This document shows, one piece after another, positions 41,089 to 49,895 of a stretch of DNA of 64,000 nt (positions within the stretch are counted from its first letter, which is position 1; each line of letters opens with the position of its first letter). The position numbers were made by a program, and so were the translations under genes. The DNA comes from JBEKCP01 sp049509515 (GTDB taxonomy: Bacteria; Planctomycetota; Planctomycetia; Pirellulales; Thermoguttaceae). Location: positions 1 to 64,000 of the forward strand of contig JBEKZV010000010.1 in assembly GCA_049509515.1 (NCBI GenBank), given 5' to 3'. The notes beneath the pieces were generated by a model, which was not told the origin of the DNA, ran no database searches, and saw only the letters and a list, made by a program, of their open reading frames with translations.

Positions 41089-42033
41089 GTGGTCTTGCAC
41101 GCCGACGACTACGGTCTGAGTCCAGCCGTGAGCGCCGGCATCCGGGAAGGGTTCGAGCGCGGGCTGTTGACCAGCACCTCGATCCTGAGCAATGCGCCCG
41201 ACGCGGCGCGGGCGCTGGGAGCTTGGCAGCGGCTCGCCGAGGCCCGCCGCGGGGGCGGTTTGCCTTCGTCCGCGCGGCGGCGGCGATTGGACGATCCCGA
41301 CCGGGACTTCGACCTGGGCGTCCACCTGAATCTCACCCAGGGGCGGCCGCTGGCGGGCGATGGCTTTCCGGCGGAGCTGTTGGATTCCGAGGGCCGGCTG
41401 CCCGGAATCGCCCGGCTTGCGCGGCGGTTGTGGCTCGGCGGCGGGCGATTCGCCGCGGCCCTGGAAGACGAGCTCCGCCGCCAGATCGAGTTCGTCCTGG
41501 ATCACGGCCGGCAACCGGCGCACCTCAGCGGCCACCAGTACGTGGAACTCCTTCCGGTCGTCGGGCGGATCGTCGCGTCGCTGGCGGTCCGCTTTCGGAT
41601 CCCCGCGGTCCGCGTGGCGGCCGAGACGGCCTGGCTCCGCTCGTTGGGTTGGCCCGGCGTCGAACCCCGCCGCTGGTTGCTCAGGGGCGTGCAGCGCCTC
41701 ATGGCCCGGCCCTTCCGGCGGCGGATGGCCGCCGCGGGCGTCACCGCCCCGGATGCCTTCTTGGGCAGCGTGTCGGCCGGCCGCGTGAACCTGGAGCAGG
41801 TCCGCTTGTTTCTCGCCGCGCAGCGGAAGTTCCGCTCGGCGGAAATCGTCCTGCACCCGGGACAGTTTCCGGCCTCGGACCCCGCGGCCGGGGACGGATG
41901 GTCCGATGCGTGGGCCGACCGCCGCCCGAACGAACTCCGACTGGTGCTGTGCGAGGAGCTGGCCGACCTCTTTGAACGGTCCGGCGTCCGGCTGGGGAGA
42001 ATGGCCCAGTGGGCAGGTTATGCTTCAGCATAA
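41089..42033 (+). CDS. YdjC/ChbG-family carbohydrate deacetylase (NaxD-like)
   Basis: A YdjC-family (TIM-barrel-like) deacetylase of about 314 residues: VLHADDYGLSP (metal-binding and catalytic Asp pair), GVHLNLTQGRPL (metal His) and LSGHQYVELLP. Family members deacetylate N-acetyl sugars; NaxD acts on undecaprenyl-phosphate-linked GalNAc. The start is uncertain. GTG 41089 gives the usual three residues before HADD; longer forms would read through the upstream repeat element. An Arg/Gly-rich insert (GGGLPSSARRRRLDD) follows the first helix. The stop codon sits inside a palindrome (GTTATGCT-TC-AGCATAAC). Confidence 0.82.
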   Translation: MVLHADDYGLSPAVSAGIREGFERGLLTSTSILSNAPDAARALGAWQRLAEARRGGGLPSSARRRRLDDPDRDFDLGVHLNLTQGRPLAGDGFPAELLDSEGRLPGIARLARRLWLGGGRFAAALEDELRRQIEFVLDHGRQPAHLSGHQYVELLPVVGRIVASLAVRFRIPAVRVAAETAWLRSLGWPGVEPRRWLLRGVQRLMARPFRRRMAAAGVTAPDAFLGSVSAGRVNLEQVRLFLAAQRKFRSAEIVLHPGQFPASDPAAGDGWSDAWADRRPNELRLVLCEELADLFERSGVRLGRMAQWAGYASA

Positions 42034-42073
42034 CATCTTCGTGAACAAGGGGCTCCGTTATGCTGAAGCATAA
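42017..42073. repeat. paired 18-bp palindromes at the deacetylase/GT39 junction
   Basis: GTTATGCTTCAGCATAAC (42017-42034) and its exact reverse complement GTTATGCTGAAGCATAAC (42056-42073). Each is itself a perfect 8-bp hairpin. The first contains the deacetylase stop, the second the GT39 start codon. RNA folding could hide the GT39 start. Confidence 0.85.
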
Positions 42074-43649
42074 CCTACAGCCGGAGGTCGGCGGCGCGGA
42101 GCTCGGCGGCGCGGGCCGGGACTCGACCGCGTGGTGGTTCCGCGGGCTGCTGTTGGCCCACTTGCTCATCTGGCCGCTGGTGCTGACGCTGACTCGCCCC
42201 AATCCGCCCATGGACATGGTGGAGATGGTCTTCTGGGGGCATGAGTGGCGGCTGGGCTACACGAAACACCCGCCGCTGCCGAGCTGGATTTCCGAGGCGG
42301 TGGCGGCGGCCAGCGGCCGGGCGTTATGGGCCCAGTACCTGCTGGCCCACGCGGCCGTGGCGCTGGCTTTCTGGGCCGTCTGGCGGCTCGGGCGGCAAAT
42401 GGTTTCGCCTCGCCTGGCCCTCCTGGCGGTCGCCCTCTTGGAATGCTGCCCCTTCTATTCGACCCACTGCTACGCGCTGAACAACAACGTTGGGCTCTAT
42501 CCGTGCTGGGCGCTGGCCGTGCTGTTCTTGTACGAGGCGATTCGTACGGGACGAACTCGATGCTGGCTGGCCGTGGGTATTTGGCTGGGGCTGGGAATGC
42601 TCACCAAGTACACCACGGTGGTACTGGCGGCGACCATGCTCGGGTTCGGGCTGGCGGACCCGGAGGCCCGCCGCTGCTGGCGGCGGCCCGGCCCCTACCT
42701 GGCCGCGGCGGTCTGCGGGCTTTTGTTTCTGCCGCACGCCTGGTGGACGGCCTTGGAGGGCTTCTCTACGATCCGCTATGCGGCGGCCCACGTGCCCGGC
42801 GGCGGCCGCTGGATCGGCCACGTGCTCTGCCCGCTCCTGTTCCTCGTTGTGCAATGCGGCATATTGACGGGCCTGGCGGCGGTGGTGCTGGTGGCCACCG
42901 GCGGCCGGGTGCGGCTGCGGCGGGCCGCCGCCCCGGAAGGACATGACCGGCACCGCTGGCCCGCACACGGGATGTCTGCCACCTTCCCCCGCCGGTTCCT
43001 GGCCGTCATGGTCCTGGGGCCCCTGGTCGCGCACCTCGGCGTGTCGCTGCTGGGCAACACGTCCTTGCGGCCGGCCTACGGAGCGCCGCTATGGCTGTGG
43101 GCGGGCCTGCTGGCAATGGTCAGCCTGGAGGTCCGGCCCGAGCCCGCCCGCTGGCGCAAGACCTGGATCGCCTGGGCCGTAGTGGTGACTGCCTTGGGGG
43201 GCGGCGCGACCATCGCCACGCTGGCCGCGCCGTACGTGTTGCACAAGCCGTCCCGCTGCCTCTTTCCCGGCCGCCAACTGGCGGCCGAGGTCGACAAGGT
43301 CTGGCGGAGCCACGAGCCCGGCCCGCTGCCGATCGTCGCGGGGGATTACTTCCTGGCGGGCACCGTGGCCTTCTTCGACCGCGATCGCCCGCGGGTGTAC
43401 CAGAGCAGCGACGAACTGATCAACGACACGGGCGTCCACGACTGCCCGTGGCTCGGCGACGACGAGTTCCGCCGCCGGGGAGGCGTGATCCTCTGGGGCC
43501 TCGACGCCGACCCGGAAGGGCTGCCCCCCGACGTGCTGCGGCGGTTCCGGGTGAGCCGGCTCGTGACTCTGCCGCCGCTGGATTACCTCACGGGGGCGGA
43601 CCTGCCGCCGGCACGGATCGGCGTGGCCATCGTGCCGCCGGAGCCGTGA
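42060..43649 (+). CDS. GT39 / ArnT-like glycosyltransferase (FlmK-like)
   Basis: A 529-residue integral membrane protein with about 10-12 helices. The conserved first periplasmic loop reads PPMDMVEMVFWGHEWRLGY followed by TKHPPLPSWI, placing the catalytic acidic residues and the HPP block of the ArnT/PMT family. Later helices and a C-terminal periplasmic domain (IVAGDYFLAGTVAFFDRDRP) fit. It should transfer a sugar from undecaprenyl phosphate onto lipid A or another envelope acceptor. AAGGGG lies 8 nt upstream. The ATG lies within a palindrome shared with the upstream gene's end, suggesting translational coupling through RNA structure. Confidence 0.85.
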   Translation: MLKHNLQPEVGGAELGGAGRDSTAWWFRGLLLAHLLIWPLVLTLTRPNPPMDMVEMVFWGHEWRLGYTKHPPLPSWISEAVAAASGRALWAQYLLAHAAVALAFWAVWRLGRQMVSPRLALLAVALLECCPFYSTHCYALNNNVGLYPCWALAVLFLYEAIRTGRTRCWLAVGIWLGLGMLTKYTTVVLAATMLGFGLADPEARRCWRRPGPYLAAAVCGLLFLPHAWWTALEGFSTIRYAAAHVPGGGRWIGHVLCPLLFLVVQCGILTGLAAVVLVATGGRVRLRRAAAPEGHDRHRWPAHGMSATFPRRFLAVMVLGPLVAHLGVSLLGNTSLRPAYGAPLWLWAGLLAMVSLEVRPEPARWRKTWIAWAVVVTALGGGATIATLAAPYVLHKPSRCLFPGRQLAAEVDKVWRSHEPGPLPIVAGDYFLAGTVAFFDRDRPRVYQSSDELINDTGVHDCPWLGDDEFRRRGGVILWGLDADPEGLPPDVLRRFRVSRLVTLPPLDYLTGADLPPARIGVAIVPPEP

Positions 43650-43770
43650 GAGGCTGTGAATCTATCGAAATCGCCTTAGGGCACCCACAACGGCCGGTGT
43701 TGAATGCTTTGCTAGCAACACAAGTCGTTGTACATGACAGCATTGCCTCGTCGAAAGATTCACAGCCTCT
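43649..43770. repeat. 122-bp element with 20-bp terminal inverted repeats
   Basis: AGAGGCTGTGAATCTATCGA at the left end and its inverse (19 of 20) at the right end. The interior carries an AATGCT/AGCATT pair. It lies between the convergent GT39 and porin genes. It may be a small mobile element or work as a bidirectional terminator. Confidence 0.75.
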
Positions 43771-43783
43771 GAGGCGTCCGCAC

Positions 43784-45412
43784 TCAGAACCCGTACTTGG
43801 CGACGAACTCGCAGCGGACGCTCTCGCCGGGTGCGAAGACGCTGGTGGGCGTGCTCACGTACAACGTCTTCCACGAGCTGATCTCGAGCCCCAGGAGGAA
43901 CTGCTTGGTCACGTCGTAGATCACGTTCGTGTAGAAGAACTGGTTGTAGCTCCGCTCGCCGGCCACGTGCAGGTCGTTCCTGTCGGGCGAGTCGACCGAG
44001 TAGCCGAAATGGGTGTGCAGCCGCGGGGTGACGTTGTACCACAGCTCGCACCAGCCGCCCGTGTCCTGGATTTCTCCGAGTGCCTCCGTGACGACGCCCA
44101 CGACGCCCGCTTCGCCCGGCACCGCCGGGTCCAATCCCTGGCCGATGCCGCCCAGGAAGGGAGAGAGATTCTCGCCCATGAAGAACTCCCCCTGCACGCC
44201 GAAGCGATGGGTGACGGGGACGTACCAGTCGGCGTTGACCGACCAGGTGTTGCGGAGTTGGTTTTTCGGGAAGTCCGGGTCAGGGGTCGAGCCGTTCGCC
44301 AGGCCGAACTCGATCTGCCCGACGTGGGCCGAGACACCCAGCGTGATCGGCAGGGCGTCGGGCCCGGTCCGCTCGCCCAGGGTCACGGCGGCGCGGCCCT
44401 CGATAATCGGCCAGCTCGACGGGTCCGGCGTGAGAGTGTAGGTGGTGGCCCCGCTGGTTACGGCGATTTCGTCGCCAAAGACATTCTGGTCGATCGAGCC
44501 CTGGAGGGTCACCGCCAGGTTGTCCGAGACGGCCAGGAATCGCTCCAGGCGGACCTGCGCGCGACGGTAACCGATGTTGCCCCCCTCCCACCCGACCGAG
44601 TACATCAACATGCTCGGCATGAGCGGCGAGATGACGTCCCACGTCTGCCCGGCCAGGAAGCGGAACTGGTCGTTCTTCACCTCGACGTAGGCGTGCCGCA
44701 AGAGCACGGCCCCCTTGTTCTCGGTCGCGTCGAAGGCGCCCTGGAAGTCGAACTCGACCTTGCCGCCGGTCTGGGCGCCCCCGAACCAAGGAATCTGCGG
44801 GCCGGACACGTCGATCCCCAGCCGCGTATTGCGGGCGTCCACGACAAACTCGGCTTCCCCGCGGGTGGTGGCAGAGTCCACCCACAAAGTATAGGTACCC
44901 GGGTACGTCTTCTCCGTGGCGTAGACCGTGTTTTCCCAGAGGTAGCCGTAGGGGACGATCTTGAAATCGCCCTTGCTCCACATCAGTCGTTTGACCTCGT
45001 TTTGGATCAGCGGGCAGAAGGTGTCGGGATCGCCGGCCTCGACCGGGGCCCCTGGCGCCGCCACGCCCACCGGCGCCGCCATGTCCACCGGCGCCGCTTG
45101 CACCGCTGGGGGGGCCAGGGCCTGCTCACGGACCGACTGCAACTCCGCCGTCAGCCGCTGGTTAGCCGCCTCCAGCCTGGTGATCCGCTCCGCCAACGGG
45201 TCGGCCGGGGTGGGTCCCCCCCCATCGGCAACCGCGACCGAGGGTGCAACCCACGGACCGGCCGGCATAGGACCTGCCGGCCCGTTGCCAGGCCCAACGG
45301 GCGCCTGGACCGACGGATCCGGGAGCCGAACCCCACCGCCCATCGGTGACTGGGCGGCCAAGGGAGTAGCCATCACGGCCAAGAGCACAGCCAGCGTGAT
45401 TGCCAATCTCAT
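43784..45412 (-). CDS. DcaP-like outer-membrane porin
   Basis: A 542-residue outer-membrane protein: signal peptide (LAITLAVLLAVMATPLAAQ), a Pro/Ala-rich linker, a short coiled coil (AERITRLEAANQRLTAELQ), then a beta-barrel of about 400 residues starting at GDFKIVPYGYLWENT, with alternating hydrophobic strands and a final aromatic residue (EFVAKYGF) as the assembly signal. The N-terminal coiled coil and barrel fit the DcaP family of trimeric porins. Substrate unknown. GGGGGAAGAG lies just before the ATG. The 300 bp upstream is relatively AT-rich and probably holds its promoter. Confidence 0.82.
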   Translation of the reverse strand: MRLAITLAVLLAVMATPLAAQSPMGGGVRLPDPSVQAPVGPGNGPAGPMPAGPWVAPSVAVADGGGPTPADPLAERITRLEAANQRLTAELQSVREQALAPPAVQAAPVDMAAPVGVAAPGAPVEAGDPDTFCPLIQNEVKRLMWSKGDFKIVPYGYLWENTVYATEKTYPGTYTLWVDSATTRGEAEFVVDARNTRLGIDVSGPQIPWFGGAQTGGKVEFDFQGAFDATENKGAVLLRHAYVEVKNDQFRFLAGQTWDVISPLMPSMLMYSVGWEGGNIGYRRAQVRLERFLAVSDNLAVTLQGSIDQNVFGDEIAVTSGATTYTLTPDPSSWPIIEGRAAVTLGERTGPDALPITLGVSAHVGQIEFGLANGSTPDPDFPKNQLRNTWSVNADWYVPVTHRFGVQGEFFMGENLSPFLGGIGQGLDPAVPGEAGVVGVVTEALGEIQDTGGWCELWYNVTPRLHTHFGYSVDSPDRNDLHVAGERSYNQFFYTNVIYDVTKQFLLGLEISSWKTLYVSTPTSVFAPGESVRCEFVAKYGF

Positions 45413-45714
45413 AACTCTTCCCCCGATAACGACTTGTGGTGTTTACAAGCAAACTGGGAATAGCCGGTGCCGTCCGAACAGGCCAACCGATCCGGACGGT
45501 CCTAAGCTCCACGAAAACCAGTATCGTCTTTAATTTACGACGACTTAATAGAATCGGTAAGTTGCGCAATGCAGTATATTTGCGAATTACGGGAATATCG
45601 CGAACACCCCAGGCGGGCCTCGATCGTGACTTGGCCAAGTGCCAGGGGTGCCGGCTGGTTCGCCGTACAGGCTCTAGCCGGTAGACTTGCCGGACCAATA
45701 CGCCCGGGCATGGA
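45413..45714. other. AT-richer intergenic region
   Basis: 302 bp between the porin and NUDIX genes. The stretch 45500-45600 is distinctly AT-rich for this genome, consistent with a promoter for the minus-strand porin; no confident -35/-10 pair was assigned. Confidence 0.4.
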
Positions 45715-46152
45715 TCACCCGGATTGGTCTCGTTCCAGGCAGATGTCGCCCCGCCGGAGCAAGTCGAGGAAGAGGCGGTTGCTCTCCAGCAGGCCGGGGA
45801 GTTGGGCCATCTGGCCGGGCGTGACCCAGTGGATCGACTCGACCTCGGCGGGGTTGGCGGCGGGGACGGCCTGAGCGGGCATCTCGGCCAGCCACCAGGC
45901 AAGCTCGACCTTCCACGGCGTCACGCACTGCCAGAGCCGCCGCACGGGCCGAACCACCACGCCGATCTCCTCGCGGACCTCGCGCACCACCGCGGACTGC
46001 TCGGATTCGCCTTCCTCGATGCCCCCTCCGGGGAAACAATAGGTCAAGGGCGCCACGACCGACCGCGAGCGCCGAATTACCAGCACCCGGTCGTCGCGGG
46101 GGATGACGGCCACCGCGCCGCGGCGGCCCGGCTGGTCTGGGATTACATCCAT
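45715..46152 (-). CDS. NUDIX hydrolase
   Basis: A 145-residue hydrolase with an intact Nudix box, GGGIEEGES followed by REVREEIGV (Gx5Ex7REUxEExGU). It cleaves nucleoside diphosphates linked to another moiety; substrate class not determinable. It is divergent from the MFS exporter gene with 80 bp between starts. Confidence 0.92.
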   Translation of the reverse strand: MDVIPDQPGRRGAVAVIPRDDRVLVIRRSRSVVAPLTYCFPGGGIEEGESEQSAVVREVREEIGVVVRPVRRLWQCVTPWKVELAWWLAEMPAQAVPAANPAEVESIHWVTPGQMAQLPGLLESNRLFLDLLRRGDICLERDQSG

Positions 46153-46232
46153 CGCCGTTATCCTATCGGGGGCGTTGGGCGATTCAACCCCGGGGGTTCT
46201 GCCAACACCGGGTTTCGGGTACGTTATCGGCC

Positions 46233-47642
46233 ATGACTTCCGAGCACTTTCCCACCGGCGGCCAACGGCCTTCGTCGGGGAACGGCGGGCAGGGCACCAT
46301 GCGCGAGCATGGTCACCCGCAAAACGAGCACCTTCCCCTTGGCGGCGATCAGCCTTCGCCGGCCCTCCGCCGGGCCGATCCCTACGCGGCCTGGCGGATC
46401 CGCAACTACCAGTTCTATGCGGCCGCGTGGTTCCTGATGACGTGCGGCAGGGAGATCGAGACGCTGGCCATCGGGCGGTATGTCTATGTACGGACCGCCG
46501 ATCTGCTGGCCCTGGGGTGGCTGGGGCTTGTCCGCTTCCTGCCGGTGGTCTTGCTGGCGATCGCCGGGGGGCAGATCGCCGACCGGCGGGACCGCCGGCT
46601 GGTGGTGGCCGTCACGCTGGCGGTCACGATGCTCATGTCGCTGGGGCTGACGGCGGCCTGCTGGCTTCACGCCTCGGTGGGCTGGTTGTACCTGCTGTTG
46701 GGGATCAGCTCGGTCGCCCAGGCCCTTGGCGGGCCGTCGCGGTCCGCGATGTTGCCGCAAATCGTGCCGGCCGAGGGATTCAGCAATGCCGTGGCCTGGA
46801 ACAGCAGCGTGTTCCAGGTGGCATCGATGATCGGTCCGGCCTTCGGCGGCGTCCTGCTGGCCCTGGACCCGGGGCCCGGCGTGCCGCTGGCCCTGGCGGC
46901 GGTAGTTGCCTGCCGGCTGCTTTCCCTGGCGGCCGTGGCCGGGATCCCGGGCCGCCGCCCCGACGCCGGCGGGCCTTCGATCTCGCTGGAGAGCCTTCTG
47001 GCCGGCGTCCGCTTCGTCGTCCGGCAGAAGACGATCTTCGCCCTGATCACCCTGGACCTGTTCGCGGTGCTCTTCGGAGGCGCGGCGTACCTGTTGCCGG
47101 TGTTCCAGCAAGACATCCTGGAGGCCGGCCCGTCGGCGCTGGGCTACTTGCGGTCGGCCGAGGCGGCCGGGGCCATCGCCATGGCCGTCCTGCTGGCCCA
47201 CCTGCCGCCGATTGCCCGCGCCGGCCGGATGATGCTCTGGGCCGTGGCCGGCTTCGGAGCGGCCACGATCGTCTTCGGCCTGTCGCGGAACCTCTGGCTC
47301 TCGCTGTTCGCGCTGTTCCTGGTGGGGGCCTTCGACAACGTGAGCGTCGTGGTCCGCCACACGCTCGTGCAGATGCTCACGCCCGACGCGATGCGCGGCC
47401 GCGTCTCCGCCGTCAACAACGTGTTCATCGTCTCCTCGAACGACTTGGGCGGCTTTGAATCGGGCGTCACCGCCTGGATGTTCGGCCCGATCTGGTCGGT
47501 CGTGGGCGGCGGCATCGGCACGATCCTGGTCGTGCTGGGGGCCGCCTGGAAGTGGCCGCACATCCTGGCCCTGGGGTCGCTGGGAGACATCCGCCCGGCG
47601 GACGCGGCCCAAGCCGAGGGTACCGAGCGTCTCGAGCCATGA
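46233..47642 (+). CDS. MFS exporter, EntS-like
   Basis: A 469-residue major-facilitator transporter with 12 predicted helices and the loop 2-3 motif GGQIADRRDRR. It resembles the enterobactin-exporter/MFS_3 group (NYQFYAAAWFLMTCGREIE, QALGGPSRSAMLPQ, FNGGAFD-like loop). About 45 polar residues precede the first helix. That stretch includes a copy of the dispersed ACCATGC...GCATGGT palindrome translated as GTMREHGH, so the true start may be ATG 46299, inside the palindrome. Substrate unknown; no siderophore genes nearby. Confidence 0.85.
   Translation: MTSEHFPTGGQRPSSGNGGQGTMREHGHPQNEHLPLGGDQPSPALRRADPYAAWRIRNYQFYAAAWFLMTCGREIETLAIGRYVYVRTADLLALGWLGLVRFLPVVLLAIAGGQIADRRDRRLVVAVTLAVTMLMSLGLTAACWLHASVGWLYLLLGISSVAQALGGPSRSAMLPQIVPAEGFSNAVAWNSSVFQVASMIGPAFGGVLLALDPGPGVPLALAAVVACRLLSLAAVAGIPGRRPDAGGPSISLESLLAGVRFVVRQKTIFALITLDLFAVLFGGAAYLLPVFQQDILEAGPSALGYLRSAEAAGAIAMAVLLAHLPPIARAGRMMLWAVAGFGAATIVFGLSRNLWLSLFALFLVGAFDNVSVVVRHTLVQMLTPDAMRGRVSAVNNVFIVSSNDLGGFESGVTAWMFGPIWSVVGGGIGTILVVLGAAWKWPHILALGSLGDIRPADAAQAEGTERLEP
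46291..46314. repeat. dispersed palindrome inside the MFS 5' coding region
   Basis: GGGCACCATGCGCGAGCATGGTC, stem ACCATGC / GCATGGT. Same family as 35651-35727. Confidence 0.7.
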
Positions 47643-47648
47643 GCCATT

Positions 47649-47706
47649 GAAGCCCGACGCGCAAGCGAGGGAGGGAAACGATTCCCCCCCGTGCGCTTCG
47701 GGCTTC
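47649..47706. repeat. GAAGCCCGACGCGCA hairpin between convergent genes
   Basis: GAAGCCCGACGCGCA (47649-47663) and TGCGCTTCGGGCTTC (47692-47706) pair in 14 of 15 positions. The same AGCCCGA(A/C)GCGCAAGCGAGGG unit occurs inside the ~410-bp repeats. Placed between convergent genes, it may also stop transcription. Confidence 0.7.
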
Positions 47707-47738
47707 CACGAGAGGCGTCGTCTTCACCCGCGAGCAGT

Positions 47739-48863
47739 CTAGCGGGTGCGGGGCAAATAGGGTGGCGCCGAATCGGGGTCGTCCGATTCGACGGGCTGGC
47801 GTGCGGCCGGCAAGGGGTTGGCGATCGGCGGCAAACGCTGCAGCCCGCCCGTGCCAGAGTCCGGCGGGTCCTGGGACACGGTGCCCTCCCGGGGCGGCGT
47901 GCCGGTCGAGGCCACTCCCGCGGATGGCGAAGGCGACGGCAGGATGCGGATGCTGTTTGCGTCGGGGGCGGGCCATGCGGGCGGAAGCGGCCCGCGGCTG
48001 GGCGCGTCGATGCCCGGCGGCTGCGGATTGGACGCCATGCGCGGTTCTTCCGGCGGCGTGGGGCCATAGTCGGCCGGCCGGCTGGCCGGCATCGCGCCGG
48101 CGGCCAGCCGGTCCAGCCATTGCCGCGCCTGCGCCAGGGAAGGATTCAGCCGCAAGGCGACGATGAACTCCTGGGCCGCGGCTTGAGGTTGGCCCTTCTT
48201 GTTCAACAGGAAGCCCAAGTTGTAGTGGGCCACCGCGTCGTCGTAGACGGCGTGCAACTGCAAATAGGCCTCTTGCGGCCGGCCGGCCTCGACCAGGAGC
48301 ATCGCCATGTTGTTGCGATAGCGGGGTTCGGTGGGGCGCAAGTGGATCGCCCGGTCCTCGGCGCCGATGGCCTCGCGGAGCATTCCGCGGCGGGCGAAGT
48401 GGATGGCGAGGTGGTTGAAGACCACCGGCTCGTGGGGATTGGCTTTGGCGGCCCGCTGGTAGAGCCGCAGGGCCTCCTGCGCTTCGCCCAGCCGGTCCTT
48501 CAGCCGGGCGTAGCCGAGCAGGGGACGGGTGTCGTTGGGGGCCTCCTGCAAGGCCCGCTTGTACTTCTCCTCCGCCTCGGCGAACTTGCCCGCCTCCTCG
48601 AACATCCGCGCAACCGCCACATACAAGTCGATCCCCGGCTTTCCCTTGCTCTTGAGCGAGACCGGATCGTCGGAAGTGGAGGGCGGGGCCGGCGTAGGCG
48701 TGAAGGCCTGCTTGACACTCGACGAAAAGGACTGCCACGCGGACGGCTGCGGAGGGGGATAGACCGTCTGCGCGACGGCCGAAGAGCAGGCCGCGGCCCA
48801 CAAGCCGGTCAACGCCAGCACCATCAGGCTCCGAGCCCGTTGCCCTTCGAGCGCAGCGTCCAC
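47739..48863 (-). CDS. secreted TPR protein of the Tad locus (TadD-like)
   Basis: A 374-residue protein with a signal peptide (MVLALTGLWAAACSSAVAQ) and four to five tetratricopeptide repeats between about 80 and 225 (ARMFEEAGKFAEAEEKYKRA, YARLKDRLGEAQEALRLYQRA, and so on), followed by a long Pro-rich disordered tail ending DSAPPYLPRTR. TadD proteins are TPR lipoproteins that help assemble the pilus secretin; this is the last gene of the minus-strand Tad cluster, so a similar role is likely, though no lipobox is clear. The GTG at 48863 is chosen for AGGGAGG 7 nt upstream. Confidence 0.75.
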   Translation of the reverse strand: MDAALEGQRARSLMVLALTGLWAAACSSAVAQTVYPPPQPSAWQSFSSSVKQAFTPTPAPPSTSDDPVSLKSKGKPGIDLYVAVARMFEEAGKFAEAEEKYKRALQEAPNDTRPLLGYARLKDRLGEAQEALRLYQRAAKANPHEPVVFNHLAIHFARRGMLREAIGAEDRAIHLRPTEPRYRNNMAMLLVEAGRPQEAYLQLHAVYDDAVAHYNLGFLLNKKGQPQAAAQEFIVALRLNPSLAQARQWLDRLAAGAMPASRPADYGPTPPEEPRMASNPQPPGIDAPSRGPLPPAWPAPDANSIRILPSPSPSAGVASTGTPPREGTVSQDPPDSGTGGLQRLPPIANPLPAARQPVESDDPDSAPPYLPRTR

Positions 48864-49034
48864 GAGGCACCTCCCTGTGCGCAAGGTTTCCGCGGCGGGG
48901 ACCACCCCGGGTCCATCGACCTGTATCGACCGGCCGCAGGCGATTTCTGCACCCCAAGTGGCGAGTTGGGTGGGATTTAGCGGATTTGACGGAGGGCGGC
49001 GGGCAGTGCGAAAGGCACCAAGAAGCCTGCCGAC

Positions 49035-49060
49035 CGACCATGCTGCGCACGCTGCCCGAC
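49035..49060. repeat. dispersed palindrome, reverse orientation
   Basis: GACCATGCTGCGCACGCTGCCCGA, inverse of the GGGCACCRTGC-type unit, in the gap between the TPR and OmpA-like genes. Confidence 0.5.
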
Positions 49061-49096
49061 CCGCGCGGAATGGTGCGAAGTCACCCCACCGTCGGG

Positions 49097-49675
49097 CTAA
49101 TGGGCGCCGCTGAGGCTGCCAGCTCCGCCGCCCCCGCCGCCCCCGCCGGCGCCGGGCAGCTTCGGCTCGGGAGTGGCCGCCTCGAACTTGCGGTTGACCA
49201 GATCAACGCGACTGGCAGGCCAGCCATCGCCGGGCCGGTTGGACTCGGCGACCGGGACCACTTGCCCGCCGTAGGTGGACTGGGCGACGAACCGTCGCAC
49301 GGTGGCCAGGCGAGTGGCCGTCTCCGGCGGTGTGGCTCCCCGGGCCACGAAGACGATCCGATGCTGTTCGGGCGCCTCGTTGAGGACCTCCAGCACCTTT
49401 TCCCGCCCGGCCTCGCTCAGCTCGGTGCCGCCGCTGTCGAAGTGGCCGTCGGCCACCAGGTTCTGGCGCTGCCAGCCGTTGCCGACCATGATGGCAAACG
49501 GTTCGCGGACTGCCTGGCGGTCGGGGTAGACGAATGGCTCGGGCCAGCAGTTGCGACGCTTGAAGTCCTTCACAATGCCCGTGCAGAAATCGTCAATCGG
49601 ATTGGCCCAGGCCGGTGCCGTCCAGGCCGTGACGAGCAAGAGAACCCATACGCCGCCAATGCGCCGAGAGGCCAT
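49097..49675 (-). CDS. OmpA-like secreted protein in the Tad locus
   Basis: A 192-residue protein with a signal peptide (VWVLLLVTAWTAPAWA), a Cys-containing segment (DDFCTGIVKDFKRRNCW) and a region resembling the OmpA peptidoglycan-binding fold (DGHFDSGGTELSEAGREKV, then ATRLATVRRFVAQ). The GHTD-type Asp is not conserved, so peptidoglycan binding is unproven. A Gly-rich tail ends the protein. It may be the CpaD/OmpA-type accessory of the pilus. GGAGGG lies 8 nt before the ATG; an in-frame TTG two codons upstream overlaps that site. Confidence 0.6.
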   Translation of the reverse strand: MASRRIGGVWVLLLVTAWTAPAWANPIDDFCTGIVKDFKRRNCWPEPFVYPDRQAVREPFAIMVGNGWQRQNLVADGHFDSGGTELSEAGREKVLEVLNEAPEQHRIVFVARGATPPETATRLATVRRFVAQSTYGGQVVPVAESNRPGDGWPASRVDLVNRKFEAATPEPKLPGAGGGGGGGGAGSLSGAH

Positions 49676-49842
49676 GTTCAAACCCTCCGTGGGAGACCTT
49701 CATCGCAGGTATCGGCGGGCGGAGGAAAGCGGCTGCGGAGAATCTGGCCGCTCCGCGTCAGATTGCCCAATCGCCGCCGTTGAACCCTGCCCACTGCCCA
49801 CTTCACGCCTTTCGCACGCTTCTCGTCCCGGTCGCCCGCTCG

Positions 49843-49870
49843 CGGATATACATCCGCGGCTATTCGCCCA
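49843..49870. repeat. dispersed CCGCGGATGTATATCC palindrome, copy 2
   Basis: CGCTCGCGGATATACATCCGCGG, inverse of the copy at 39773-39805, between the OmpA-like and TadC genes. Confidence 0.65.
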
Positions 49871-49895
49871 CTGCCCACTGCCCACTACCCACCGC

